NCBI GenBank assembly: GCA_032622095.1 | Contig: CP136064.1 | Coordinates: 140,757,954 to 140,821,953 of the forward strand | Direction of reading: 5' to 3' | Origin: Siphonodentalium dalli | Taxonomy: Eukaryota; Mollusca; Scaphopoda; Gadilida; Siphonodentaliidae | Length of the DNA: 64,000 bases | In this document: positions 1 to 8,923 of the stretch, piece by piece | Layout of the letters: each line of letters starts with the position of its first letter | Numbering within the stretch: position 1 is the first letter of the stretch | Made by a program: the position numbers and the translations under genes | Notes under the pieces: model-generated | What the model saw: only the letters and a program-made list of their open reading frames with translations | Databases searched by the model: none | What the model was told of the DNA's origin: nothing

Positions 1-251
1 TTACTGTCGGGTATCTATACGATGTACTGATGCTACTCGTGAAAGAATTTTGTAAATCGGGTGAGAAATGACCAAGTTATAACACATCGAAAAATGTACT
101 AATAAAGTCCATGTGTAGAAAGTGCTTGTGTCCCGATCTTCTCCTAGACGAAGCGCAACAGCTGGATTTGCTCTATGTGAGCGTCTTAAACATAGACAGA
201 AGACCAAACCAGGACATTTTGACAAAGGTCGGCTCAATTTTTTCCGGGCTA

Positions 252-385
252 GGGGAGGGGCAAAAGTTGTAAAAAAAATTCTTGTCGCTGATTTGAACTA
301 AACTTGTTGTGAAGTATCTATAAGATGTACTGAGTGTCATTATGAGTGAATTTTATGAATCGGTTGAGAAATGTAGAAATTGTGG
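252..385. repeat. Internal duplicate within the A monomer (partner spans the unit boundary, 1191-1326)
   Basis: The segment starting GGGGAGGGG at 252-260 repeats, with about 303-305 bp offset, the segment starting GGGGAGGGG at 1191-1199 and running into the next monomer. Matching stretches include GTATCTATA-GATGTACTGA (314-333 versus 11-30, one mismatch) and AATCGG-TGAGAAATG (358 versus 55). The copies are clearly diverged, so the duplication predates array homogenisation. I found no counterpart of the 252-385 copy in the B monomer, so it is probably A-specific. Confidence 0.7.
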
Positions 386-825
386 CCCCTTCCTTTTTTT
401 CAAGTTTACATAAAATGCACTATGAATTTAAATTCCTTCAACCAATCGTCACGTGTTTGGTGTCATTCGATGGGGAATTTTTAGTACTTCTAAACGATTA
501 CCCACTTGCCGCAGTATGTCGATAGAGGCGAGAGATATTCGAAAAGTATAAACTGAACAACATACATATTGGCCTACATAGTAAAATATCGGCGCAATAC
601 CTCACCAAAACCCTGGTAAATATTATAGGGGCATAAAATACGGACACAATGGCGCAAATATTAGCTCGATATCTCGAAAATTGGCCGATATATGGCGACT
701 TTTCTACCCGCGTCATCAAATTTCGAGGCATGGGTGGGGGTCACACCAGAACGTTCCAACTGAACACAGAAATGTCAATAAACCATACTATCGACATTCC
801 AATCAATTCCGAACGATTCCCTTAT

Positions 826-855
826 TATACTTTCATATTTTAATATGGAAGTATA
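826..855. repeat. 30 bp dyad in the A monomer
   Basis: Inverted repeat with two 14-base arms around a central TT. Thirteen pairs are Watson-Crick and one is T-G (pair 8 from the outside). The same element lies at 2070, 3314, 4558, 5802 and 7046. It belongs to a 38 bp block (822-859) that is 36/38 identical to the B monomer (8205-8242), although the surrounding sequence is much more diverged. A protein-binding palindrome or an RNA/DNA hairpin is possible; no known binding site was recognised. Confidence 0.85.
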
Positions 856-1029
856 TTGTTATTCAATTTTTTATTTTTCACTATTATTATCATTTATTCT
901 TAATATATTTTGTAACCCTTATATCTCAGAAAGTTTAAAAGATAAAACATTGAAATTTGGTAGGTATGTGTACCTTGCCGACCTACAGCGACTCGGGACA
1001 TTTAGGTTGGTGTCCTAACTTGCTTACCA

Positions 1030-1047
1030 GAGTTATGGCCCTTAAAC
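1030..1047. repeat. 18 bp block identical in A and B monomers
   Basis: GAGTTATGGCCCTTAAAC is found here and, without any mismatch, at 8565-8582 in array B and once per monomer in both arrays. It is the longest exact match I found between the two families. It lies 158 bp (A) and 151 bp (B) before the shared CCCGGGGAG. Related, decayed versions (AAGTTAT, GAGTTATCGCCCTTA, GAGTTACCGATCCCT) recur within the monomers, suggesting an old sub-repeat. Confidence 0.8.
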
Positions 1048-1244
1048 AAAAAATTTGGAAAAAGTTTGTGCGGAGATTTTCTCCTGTAAGAAGTCAAGCA
1101 GCTGAATTCGGTTCTCGTAATCGTGTTAACTAACGAAAGGCCACGAATCGGGGAAATTTTCACCAAGGTCCGAAAACAATTTGTTGACCCGGGGAGGGGT
1201 GCAAACTTTGTGAATTTTTTTCTTGTCACCGATTCCAACCATTT

Positions 1245-2488
1245 TTACTGTCGGTTATCTATACGATGTACTGATGCTACTCGTGAAAGAATTTTGTAAA
1301 TCGGGTGAGAAATGACCAAGTTATAACACATCGAAAAATGTACTAATAAAGTCCATGTGTAGAAAGTGCTTGTGTCCCGATCTTCTCCTAGACGAAGCGC
1401 AACAGCTGGATTTGCTCTATGTGAGCGTCTTAAACATAGACAGAAGACCAAACCAGGACATTTTGACAAAGGTCGGCTCAATTTTTTCCGGGCTAGGGGA
1501 GGGGCAAAAGTTGTAAAAAAAATTCTTGTCGCTGATTTGAACTAAACTTGTTGTGAAGTATCTATAAGATGTACTGAGTGTCATTATGAGTGAATTTTAT
1601 GAATCGGTTGAGAAATGTAGAAATTGTGGCCCCTTCCTTTTTTTCAAGTTTACATAAAATGCACTATGAATTTAAATTCCTTCAACCAATCGTCACGTGT
1701 TTGGTGTCATTCGATGGGGAATTTCTAGTACTTCTAAACGATTACCCACTTGCCGCAGTATGTCGATAGAGGCGAGAGATATTCGAAAAGTATAAACTGA
1801 ACAACATACATATTGGCCTACATAGTAAAATATCGGCGCAATACCTCACCAAAACCCTGGTAAATATTATAGGGGCATAAAATACGGACACAATGGCGCA
1901 AATATTAGCTCGATATCTCGAAAATTGGCCGATATATGGCGACTTTTCTACCCGCGTCATCAAATTTCGAGGCATGGGTGGGGGTCACACCAGAACGTTC
2001 CAACTGAACACAGAAATGTCAATAAACCATACTATCGACATTCCAATCAATTCCGAACGATTCCCTTATTATACTTTCATATTTTAATATGGAAGTATAT
2101 TGTTATTCAATTTTTTATTTTTCACTATTATTATCATTTATTCTTAATATATTTTGTAACCCTTATATCTCAGAAAGTTTAAAAGATAAAACATTGAAAT
2201 TTGGTAGGTATGTGTACCTTGCCGACCTACAGCGACTCGGGACATTTAGGTTGGTGTCCTAACTTGCTTACCAGAGTTATGGCCCTTAAACAAAAAATTT
2301 GGAAAAAGTTTGTGCGGAGATTTTCTCCTGTAAGAAGTCAAGCAGCTGAATTCGGTTCTCGTAATCGTGTTAACTAACGAAAGGCCACGAATCGGGGAAA
2401 TTTTCACCAAGGTCCGAAAACAATTTGTTGACCCGGGGAGGGGTGCAAACTTTGTCAATTTTTTTCTTGTCACCGATTCCAACCATTT
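1245..2488. repeat. A monomer 2
   Basis: Type-2 monomer of the trimer, recognised by T at 1255 (G in types 1 and 3). The change is shared only with A5, three units downstream. Confidence 0.93.
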
Positions 2489-3732
2489 TTACTGTCGGGT
2501 ATCTATACGATGTACTGATGCTACTCGTGAAAGAATTTTGTAAATCGGGTGAGAAATGACCAAGTTATAACACATCGAAAAATGTACTAATAAAGTCCAT
2601 GTGTAGAAAGTGCTTGTGTCCCGATCTTCTCCTAGACGAAGCGCAACAGCTGGATTTGCTCTATGTGAGCGTCTTAAACATAGACAGAAGACCAAACCAG
2701 GACATTTTGACAAAGGTCGGCTCAATTTTTTCCGGGCTAGGGGAGGGGCAAAAGTTGTAAAAAAAATTCTTGTCGCTGATTTGAACTAAACTTGTTGTGA
2801 AGTATCTATAAGATGTACTGAGTGTCATTATGAGTGAATTTTATGAATCGGTTGAGAAATGTAGAAATTGTGGCCCCTTCCTTTTTTTCAAGTTTACATA
2901 AAATGCACTATGAATTTAAATTCCTTCAACCAATCGTCACGTGTTTGGTGTCATTCGATGGGGAATTTCTAGTACTTCTAAACGATTACCCACTTGCCGC
3001 AGTATGTCGATAGAGGCGAGAGATATTCGAAAAGTATAAACTGAACAACATACATATTGGCCTACATAGTAAAATATCGGCGCAATACCTCACCAAAACC
3101 CTGGTAAATATTATAGGGGCATAAAATACGGACACAATGGCGCAAATATTAGCTCGATATCTCGAAAATTGGCCGATATATGGCGACTTTTCTACCCGCG
3201 TCATCAAATTTCGAGGCATGGGTGGGGGTCACACCAGAACGTTCCAACTGAACACAGAAATGTCAATAAACCATACTATCGACATTCCAATCAATTCCGA
3301 ACGATTCCCTTATTATACTTTCATATTTTAATATGGAAGTATATTGTTATTCAATTTTTTATTTTTCACTATTATTATCATTTATTCTTAATATATTTTG
3401 TAACCCTTATATCTCAGAAAGTTTAAAAGATAAAACATTGAAATTTGGTAGGTATGTGTACCTTGCCGACCTACAGCGACTCGGGACATTTAGGTTGGTG
3501 TCCTAACTTGCTTACCAGAGTTATGGCCCTTAAACAAAAAATTTGGAAAAAGTTTGTGCGGAGATTTTCTCCTGTAAGAAGTCAAGCAGCTGAATTCGGT
3601 TCTCGTAATCGTGTTAACTAACGAAAGGCCACGAATCGGGGAAATTTTCACCAAGGTCCGAAAACAATTTGTTGACCCGGGGAGGGGTGCAAACTTTGTC
3701 AATTTTTTTCTTGTCACCGATTCCAACCATTT
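2489..3732. repeat. A monomer 3
   Basis: Type-3 monomer of the trimer. It carries the majority base at every variable site I found, so it serves as the reference for array A. Confidence 0.93.
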
Positions 3733-4976
3733 TTACTGTCGGGTATCTATACGATGTACTGATGCTACTCGTGAAAGAATTTTGTAAATCGGGTGAGAAA
3801 TGACCAAGTTATAACACATCGAAAAATGTACTAATAAAGTCCATGTGTAGAAAGTGCTTGTGTCCCGATCTTCTCCTAGACGAAGCGCAACAGCTGGATT
3901 TGCTCTATGTGAGCGTCTTAAACATAGACAGAAGACCAAACCAGGACATTTTGACAAAGGTCGGCTCAATTTTTTCCGGGCTAGGGGAGGGGCAAAAGTT
4001 GTAAAAAAAATTCTTGTCGCTGATTTGAACTAAACTTGTTGTGAAGTATCTATAAGATGTACTGAGTGTCATTATGAGTGAATTTTATGAATCGGTTGAG
4101 AAATGTAGAAATTGTGGCCCCTTCCTTTTTTTCAAGTTTACATAAAATGCACTATGAATTTAAATTCCTTCAACCAATCGTCACGTGTTTGGTGTCATTC
4201 GATGGGGAATTTTTAGTACTTCTAAACGATTACCCACTTGCCGCAGTATGTCGATAGAGGCGAGAGATATTCGAAAAGTATAAACTGAACAACATACATA
4301 TTGGCCTACATAGTAAAATATCGGCGCAATACCTCACCAAAACCCTGGTAAATATTATAGGGGCATAAAATACGGACACAATGGCGCAAATATTAGCTCG
4401 ATATCTCGAAAATTGGCCGATATATGGCGACTTTTCTACCCGCGTCATCAAATTTCGAGGCATGGGTGGGGGTCACACCAGAACGTTCCAACTGAACACA
4501 GAAATGTCAATAAACCATACTATCGACATTCCAATCAATTCCGAACGATTCCCTTATTATACTTTCATATTTTAATATGGAAGTATATTGTTATTCAATT
4601 TTTTATTTTTCACTATTATTATCATTTATTCTTAATATATTTTGTAACCCTTATATCTCAGAAAGTTTAAAAGATAAAACATTGAAATTTGGTAGGTATG
4701 TGTACCTTGCCGACCTACAGCGACTCGGGACATTTAGGTTGGTGTCCTAACTTGCTTACCAGAGTTATGGCCCTTAAACAAAAAATTTGGAAAAAGTTTG
4801 TGCGGAGATTTTCTCCTGTAAGAAGTCAAGCAGCTGAATTCGGTTCTCGTAATCGTGTTAACTAACGAAAGGCCACGAATCGGGGAAATTTTCACCAAGG
4901 TCCGAAAACAATTTGTTGACCCGGGGAGGGGTGCAAACTTTGTGAATTTTTTTCTTGTCACCGATTCCAACCATTT
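3733..4976. repeat. A monomer 4
   Basis: Type-1 monomer with T at 4213 and G at 4944, identical to A1 as far as I can see. Confidence 0.93.
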
Positions 4977-6220
4977 TTACTGTCGGTTATCTATACGATG
5001 TACTGATGCTACTCGTGAAAGAATTTTGTAAATCGGGTGAGAAATGACCAAGTTATAACACATCGAAAAATGTACTAATAAAGTCCATGTGTAGAAAGTG
5101 CTTGTGTCCCGATCTTCTCCTAGACGAAGCGCAACAGCTGGATTTGCTCTATGTGAGCGTCTTAAACATAGACAGAAGACCAAACCAGGACATTTTGACA
5201 AAGGTCGGCTCAATTTTTTCCGGGCTAGGGGAGGGGCAAAAGTTGTAAAAAAAATTCTTGTCGCTGATTTGAACTAAACTTGTTGTGAAGTATCTATAAG
5301 ATGTACTGAGTGTCATTATGAGTGAATTTTATGAATCGGTTGAGAAATGTAGAAATTGTGGCCCCTTCCTTTTTTTCAAGTTTACATAAAATGCACTATG
5401 AATTTAAATTCCTTCAACCAATCGTCACGTGTTTGGTGTCATTCGATGGGGAATTTCTAGTACTTCTAAACGATTACCCACTTGCCGCAGTATGTCGATA
5501 GAGGCGAGAGATATTCGAAAAGTATAAACTGAACAACATACATATTGGCCTACATAGTAAAATATCGGCGCAATACCTCACCAAAACCCTGGTAAATATT
5601 ATAGGGGCATAAAATACGGACACAATGGCGCAAATATTAGCTCGATATCTCGAAAATTGGCCGATATATGGCGACTTTTCTACCCGCGTCATCAAATTTC
5701 GAGGCATGGGTGGGGGTCACACCAGAACGTTCCAACTGAACACAGAAATGTCAATAAACCATACTATCGACATTCCAATCAATTCCGAACGATTCCCTTA
5801 TTATACTTTCATATTTTAATATGGAAGTATATTGTTATTCAATTTTTTATTTTTCACTATTATTATCATTTATTCTTAATATATTTTGTAACCCTTATAT
5901 CTCAGAAAGTTTAAAAGATAAAACATTGAAATTTGGTAGGTATGTGTACCTTGCCGACCTACAGCGACTCGGGACATTTAGGTTGGTGTCCTAACTTGCT
6001 TACCAGAGTTATGGCCCTTAAACAAAAAATTTGGAAAAAGTTTGTGCGGAGATTTTCTCCTGTAAGAAGTCAAGCAGCTGAATTCGGTTCTCGTAATCGT
6101 GTTAACTAAGGAAAGGGCACGAATCGGGGAAATTTTCACCAAGGTCCGAAAACAATTTGTTGACCCGGGGAGGGGTGCAAACTTTGTCAATTTGTTTCTT
6201 GTCACCGATTCCAACCATTT
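4977..6220. repeat. A monomer 5
   Basis: Type-2 monomer with T at 4987. It also has three private changes near its right end: C to G at 6110, C to G at 6117 and T to G at 6194. The last one breaks a run of seven T. Confidence 0.93.
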
Positions 6221-7464
6221 TTACTGTCGAGTATCTATACGATGTACTGATGCTACTCGTTAAAGAATTTTGTAAATCGGGTGAGAAATGACCAAGTTAT
6301 AACACATCGAAAAATGTACTAATAAAGTCCATGTGTAGAAAGTGCTTGTGTCCCGATCTTCTCCTAGACGAAGCGCAACAGCTGGATTTGCTCTATGTGA
6401 GCGTCTTAAACATAGACAGAAGACCAAACCAGGACATTTTGACAAAGGTCGGCTCAATTTTTTCCGGGCTAGGGGAGGGGCAAAAGTTGTAAAAAAAATT
6501 CTTGTCGCTGATTTGAACTAAACTTGTTGTGAAGTATCTATAAGATGTACTGAGTGTCATTATGAGTGAATTTTATGAATCGGTTGAGAAATGTAGAAAT
6601 TGTGGCCCCTTCCTTTTTTTCAAGTTTACATAAAATGCACTATGAATTTAAATTCCTTCAACCAATCGTCACGTGTTTGGTGTCATTCGATGGGGAATTT
6701 CTAGTACTTCTAAACGATTACCCACTTGCCGCAGTATGTCGATAGAGGCGAGAGATATTCGAAAAGTATAAACTGAACAACATACATATTGGCCTACATA
6801 GTAAAATATCGGCGCAATACCTCACCAAAACCCTGGTAAATATTATAGGGGCATAAAATACGGACACAATGGCGCAAATATTAGCTCGATATCTCGAAAA
6901 TTGGCCGATATATGGCGACTTTTCTACCCGCGTCATCAAATTTCGAGGCATGGGTGGGGGTCACACCAGAACGTTCCAACTGAACACAGAAATGTCAATA
7001 AACCATACTATCGACATTCCAATCAATTCAGAACGATTCCCTTATTATACTTTCATATTTTAATATGGAAGTATATTGTTATTCAATTTTTTATTTTTCA
7101 CTATTATTATCATTTATTCTTAATATATTTTGTAACCCTTATATCTCAGAAAGTTTAAAAGATAAAACATTGAAATTTGGTAGGTATGTGTACCTTGCCG
7201 ACCTACAGCGACTCGGGACATTTAGGTTGGTGTCCTAACTTGCTTACCAGAGTTATGGCCCTTAAACAAAAAATTTGGAAAAAGTTTGTGCGGAGATTTT
7301 CTCCTGTAAGAAGTCAAGCAGCTGAATTCGGTTCTCGTAATCGTGTTAACTAACGAAAGGCCACGAATCGGGGAAATTTTCACCAAGGTCCGAAAACAAT
7401 TTGTTGACCCGGGGAGGGGTGCAAACTTTGTCAATTTTTTTCTTGTCACCGATTCCAACCATTT
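6221..7464. repeat. A monomer 6
   Basis: Type-3 monomer with private changes G to A at 6230, G to T at 6261 and C to A at 7030. The first two continue the cluster that begins in A5. Confidence 0.93.
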
Positions 7465-7609
7465 TTACTGTCGGGTATCTATACGATGTACTGATGCTAC
7501 TCGTGAAAGAATTTTGTAAATCGGGTGAGAAATGACCAAGTTATAACACATCGAAAAATGTACTAATAAAGTCCATGTGTAGAAAGTGCTTGTGTCCCGA
7601 TCTTCTCCT
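7465..7609. repeat. A monomer 7, truncated by the gap
   Basis: The first 145 bp of a monomer with the majority base at the sites corresponding to 1255 and 1281. It stops within the CTTCTCCT|AGACG stretch, immediately before the assembly gap. Confidence 0.95.
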
Positions 7610-7709
7610 NNNNNNNNNNNNNNNNNNNNNNNNNNNNNNNNNNNNNNNNNNNNNNNNNNNNNNNNNNNNNNNNNNNNNNNNNNNNNNNNNNNNNNNNNNN
7701 NNNNNNNNN
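7610..7709. other. Assembly gap, 100 N
   Basis: Exactly 100 N, the conventional placeholder for a gap of unknown length. It separates array A from array B. Any reading frame crossing it is meaningless. Flanking sequence on both sides is satellite, so the gap probably reflects failure to assemble through repeats. Confidence 0.99.
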
Positions 7710-8048
7710 GCTCGGACAAAGGTTGTTGTTATCAATTAACGATCGGTATGCACGAATGAGCAGGCACGCGACATTTGGGCATCATCGGGCGAAAATTGGC
7801 TAGATGCATGCAAATTGAAGTACTGAAATTTGAAACTTATACAAGTTTGGAACCCGTTAACGCAGATATATGGGGTTGGTGTCATTCGACGGGGATTATC
7901 GAGGCGGATGCAATGATGTCAGATTCGAAAAATTTGTTGGGCGAATAGCTGAGATATGGGCATTTTTTCGAAGTTATGAGTGGATATTCATACGCAAATA
8001 TTCCTATCGTGTATATCTCATGAAGACGAACTCAACGACACCGGTCGC

Positions 8049-8086
8049 AACTCTCTAGCTTAAAAACCGACCGAGATAGAGAGGTT
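8049..8086 (+). repeat. Imperfect hairpin in the B monomer
   Basis: CTCTCTA (8051-8057) is complementary to TAGAGAG (8077-8083). The stem extends by three further pairs (AAC against GTT) with one bulged G, around a loop of about 19 bases. It is repeated in each B monomer and not seen in A. A stem this short may be chance. Confidence 0.35.
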
Positions 8087-8208
8087 TTATCAACAAGTCA
8101 CCTATTGTCGCGGTAATGATGTTTTTGCATAGAAACGGGTCCATTGAAGTCAGAAATGCCAATATTACTTATGCTAACCATCACAAACAGTTTCTACCTG
8201 TATATTAT

Positions 8209-8238
8209 TATACTTCCATATTTTAATATGGGAGTATA
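8209..8238. repeat. 30 bp dyad in the B monomer
   Basis: Counterpart of the A dyad at 826-855, 28/30 identical. The two differences fall in adjacent pairs: B has C-G where A has T-G (pair 8) and T-G where A has T-A (pair 7). Both versions thus keep 14 pairable positions if T(U)-G is allowed. It recurs once per monomer, 1,214 bp apart (for example 9423, 10637), and I saw no variant in any copy. Confidence 0.85.
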
Positions 8239-8270
8239 TTGTATTTCTGTTGACCCAGTTTTCCGTTTAA

Positions 8271-8400
8271 TTTGACATACTGAGAAAAATAATGGAACTA
8301 GGAACGCGAAATTTCTTGGAAAAGTAGGCATCTAAGAACTGCTAAAAATTTACGCCTCGGAATTTCGTTACGACTTTTCTTTGCAGAGTTATCGCCCTTA
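8271..8400. repeat. B-specific internal duplicate, first copy
   Basis: This segment resembles 8445-8579 at an offset of about 174-179 bp. AACGC-GAAATTT at 8303 matches 8481, and GAGTTATCGCCCTTA at 8386-8400 matches GAGTTATGGCCCTTA at 8565-8579. The middle is poorly matched. Monomer A has only one such segment between its dyad and the 18 bp block (204 bp against 356 bp in B), so this copy explains most of B's extra length there. Confidence 0.6.
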
Positions 8401-8417
8401 TACGTTTCTCCATTTTT

Positions 8418-8432
8418 ATTATTATTATTATT
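8418..8432. repeat. (ATT)5 microsatellite in each B monomer
   Basis: Five ATT units flanked by poly-T. The tract has the same length in every B copy I read. The A monomer has a decayed equivalent (ATTATTATCATTTATTC) after its dyad. Confidence 0.85.
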
Positions 8433-8444
8433 TTTCTGAGTAAA

Positions 8445-8579
8445 TTTGGTACACGAGATCTCAGGAACCGCTGAATGTACAACGCTGAAATTTTCAGATT
8501 GTGTACAGATTCTACAGTAGGCGGCGGTAAATCTATTGATAATTCTATCCGTGTTTGATTTATTGAGTTATGGCCCTTA
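8445..8579. repeat. B-specific internal duplicate, second copy
   Basis: Partner of 8271-8400. This copy is the one orthologous to monomer A, because it ends in the exact 18 bp shared block (8565-8582). It also contains the 8 bp palindrome GAGATCTC (8455-8462). Confidence 0.6.
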
Positions 8580-8582
8580 AAC
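8565..8582. repeat. 18 bp shared block, B version
   Basis: Identical to 1030-1047 in array A and present once per B monomer. It is one of the anchors showing that A and B are collinear. Confidence 0.8.
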
Positions 8583-8923
8583 CGGCCTCTCACATTTATC
8601 GACAATTGTAGAGTATATCTGGAACGCATTGAGGCAGCGGAACGGGACAAATGTTATGATGTAGAGCAACTTAAACTTGGTTCAGTTCCACAAAATAGAC
8701 GTTGTCCGATTACTACCCGGGGAGTGGAGAACGGGTGTTCAAATTTGTAAAAAATGAAGTCTCTTCGATTTCCATCAAACTTACATGTCATAGTCTCCAA
8801 TTTAATCCGATAACGATGCCGTAAAAAATTTGTAAATCGGTAGAAAATTGACAGAGTTACCGATCCCTGAATGTCCAAAAATGACGAAAAAATCCTTGTG
8901 CCCACAACTCCTCCCAGACCGAT

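Larger units (their letters stand above)
1..1244. repeat. A monomer 1
   Basis: Type-1 monomer of the trimer, carrying T at 481 and G at 1212 where A2 and A3 have C. It matches A4 at every site I compared. The monomer contains, in order, a first CTTGTG landmark (125), an A-specific internal duplicate (252-385), the GGTGTCATTCG landmark (459), the dyad (826-855), an 18 bp block shared with B (1030-1047) and CCCGGGGAG (1188-1196). Confidence 0.93.
1..3732. repeat. Higher-order repeat of array A, first trimer (A1-A3)
   Basis: Three diagnostic substitutions recur exactly 3,732 bp (three monomers) apart. They are T at 481 and 4213 (C in other copies), G at 1212 and 4944 (C in other copies), and T at 1255 and 4987 (G in other copies, A at the neighbouring site in A6 aside). 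This marks A1-A2-A3 as one unit that was later copied as a block. With only two complete trimers visible it could also be one duplication and not a regular higher-order array. Confidence 0.75.
3733..7464. repeat. Higher-order repeat of array A, second trimer (A4-A6)
   Basis: This block repeats 1-3732 with six differences that I found, at 6110, 6117, 6194, 6230, 6261 and 7030. Five of the six lie within 152 bp across the A5/A6 boundary. The rest, including the three trimer-diagnostic sites, matches the first block. A7 begins like A1 and A4 (G at the 1255-type site), as expected if a third trimer follows. Confidence 0.75.
1..7609. repeat. Satellite array A, 1,244 bp monomer, 6 complete copies plus 145 bp
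   Basis: The same sequence restarts at 1, 1245, 2489, 3733, 4977, 6221 and 7465, always 1,244 bp apart and in the same orientation. Copies differ from the majority sequence by only a few substitutions and no indel was seen. The array is open at the left window edge and is cut at 7609 by the gap, so its true size is unknown. It is A+T rich, with poly-T and poly-A stretches and no credible coding frame. No family name could be assigned. The monomer is collinear with that of array B, so the two are sister families. Confidence 0.97.
7710..8923. repeat. B monomer 1
   Basis: First monomer after the gap. It has T at 7991 (majority C; shared with B14, B24 and B35) and T at 8350 (majority G; shared only with B13). 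It is no more diverged than interior copies, which is unusual for a true array edge. Confidence 0.95.

Noticed and set aside
826-855. Dyad as joined terminal inverted repeats of a transposon
   Set aside because: The arms are only 14 bp with no internal sequence, target-site duplication or nearby transposase remnant, and its position is fixed in both monomers.
498-938. Overlapping small frames on both strands of the A monomer (77, 64 and 85 codons)
   Set aside because: They overlap each other on opposite strands across the dyad and low-complexity AT sequence, and have no counterparts in the collinear B monomer.
1267-1293. Hammerhead-ribozyme-like core (CTGATG ... GAAA) in the A monomer, as in some satellite DNAs
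   Set aside because: The base after CTGATG is C where the core needs A, the putative stem II does not pair well, and I found no matching core in B or on the other strand.
7465-7735. Minus-strand frames running across the N gap
   Set aside because: They exist only because N was read as open sequence.
7870-8058. Plus-strand open frame of 62 codons, extended to 94 codons in B24 and B33
   Set aside because: The extension results from an extra A in a homopolymer, and B36 and B38 have a stop from a single A to T change. Both are tolerated, which argues against coding.
8342-8650. Recurrent minus-strand open frame of 102 codons (127 in B37, B39 and B44) once per B monomer as a gene
   Set aside because: It persists only because the copies are near-identical. 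Its right-hand end moves with single substitutions (B37, B39, B44), it overlaps the (ATT)5 tract and the internal duplicate, resembles no family I know, and has no equivalent in A.
8654-8905. Recurrent minus-strand open frame of 83 codons once per B monomer
   Set aside because: Frame-changing indels are tolerated: a 2 bp deletion in B9 removes it and one-base deletions in B39 and B44 change its start. No recognisable motif.
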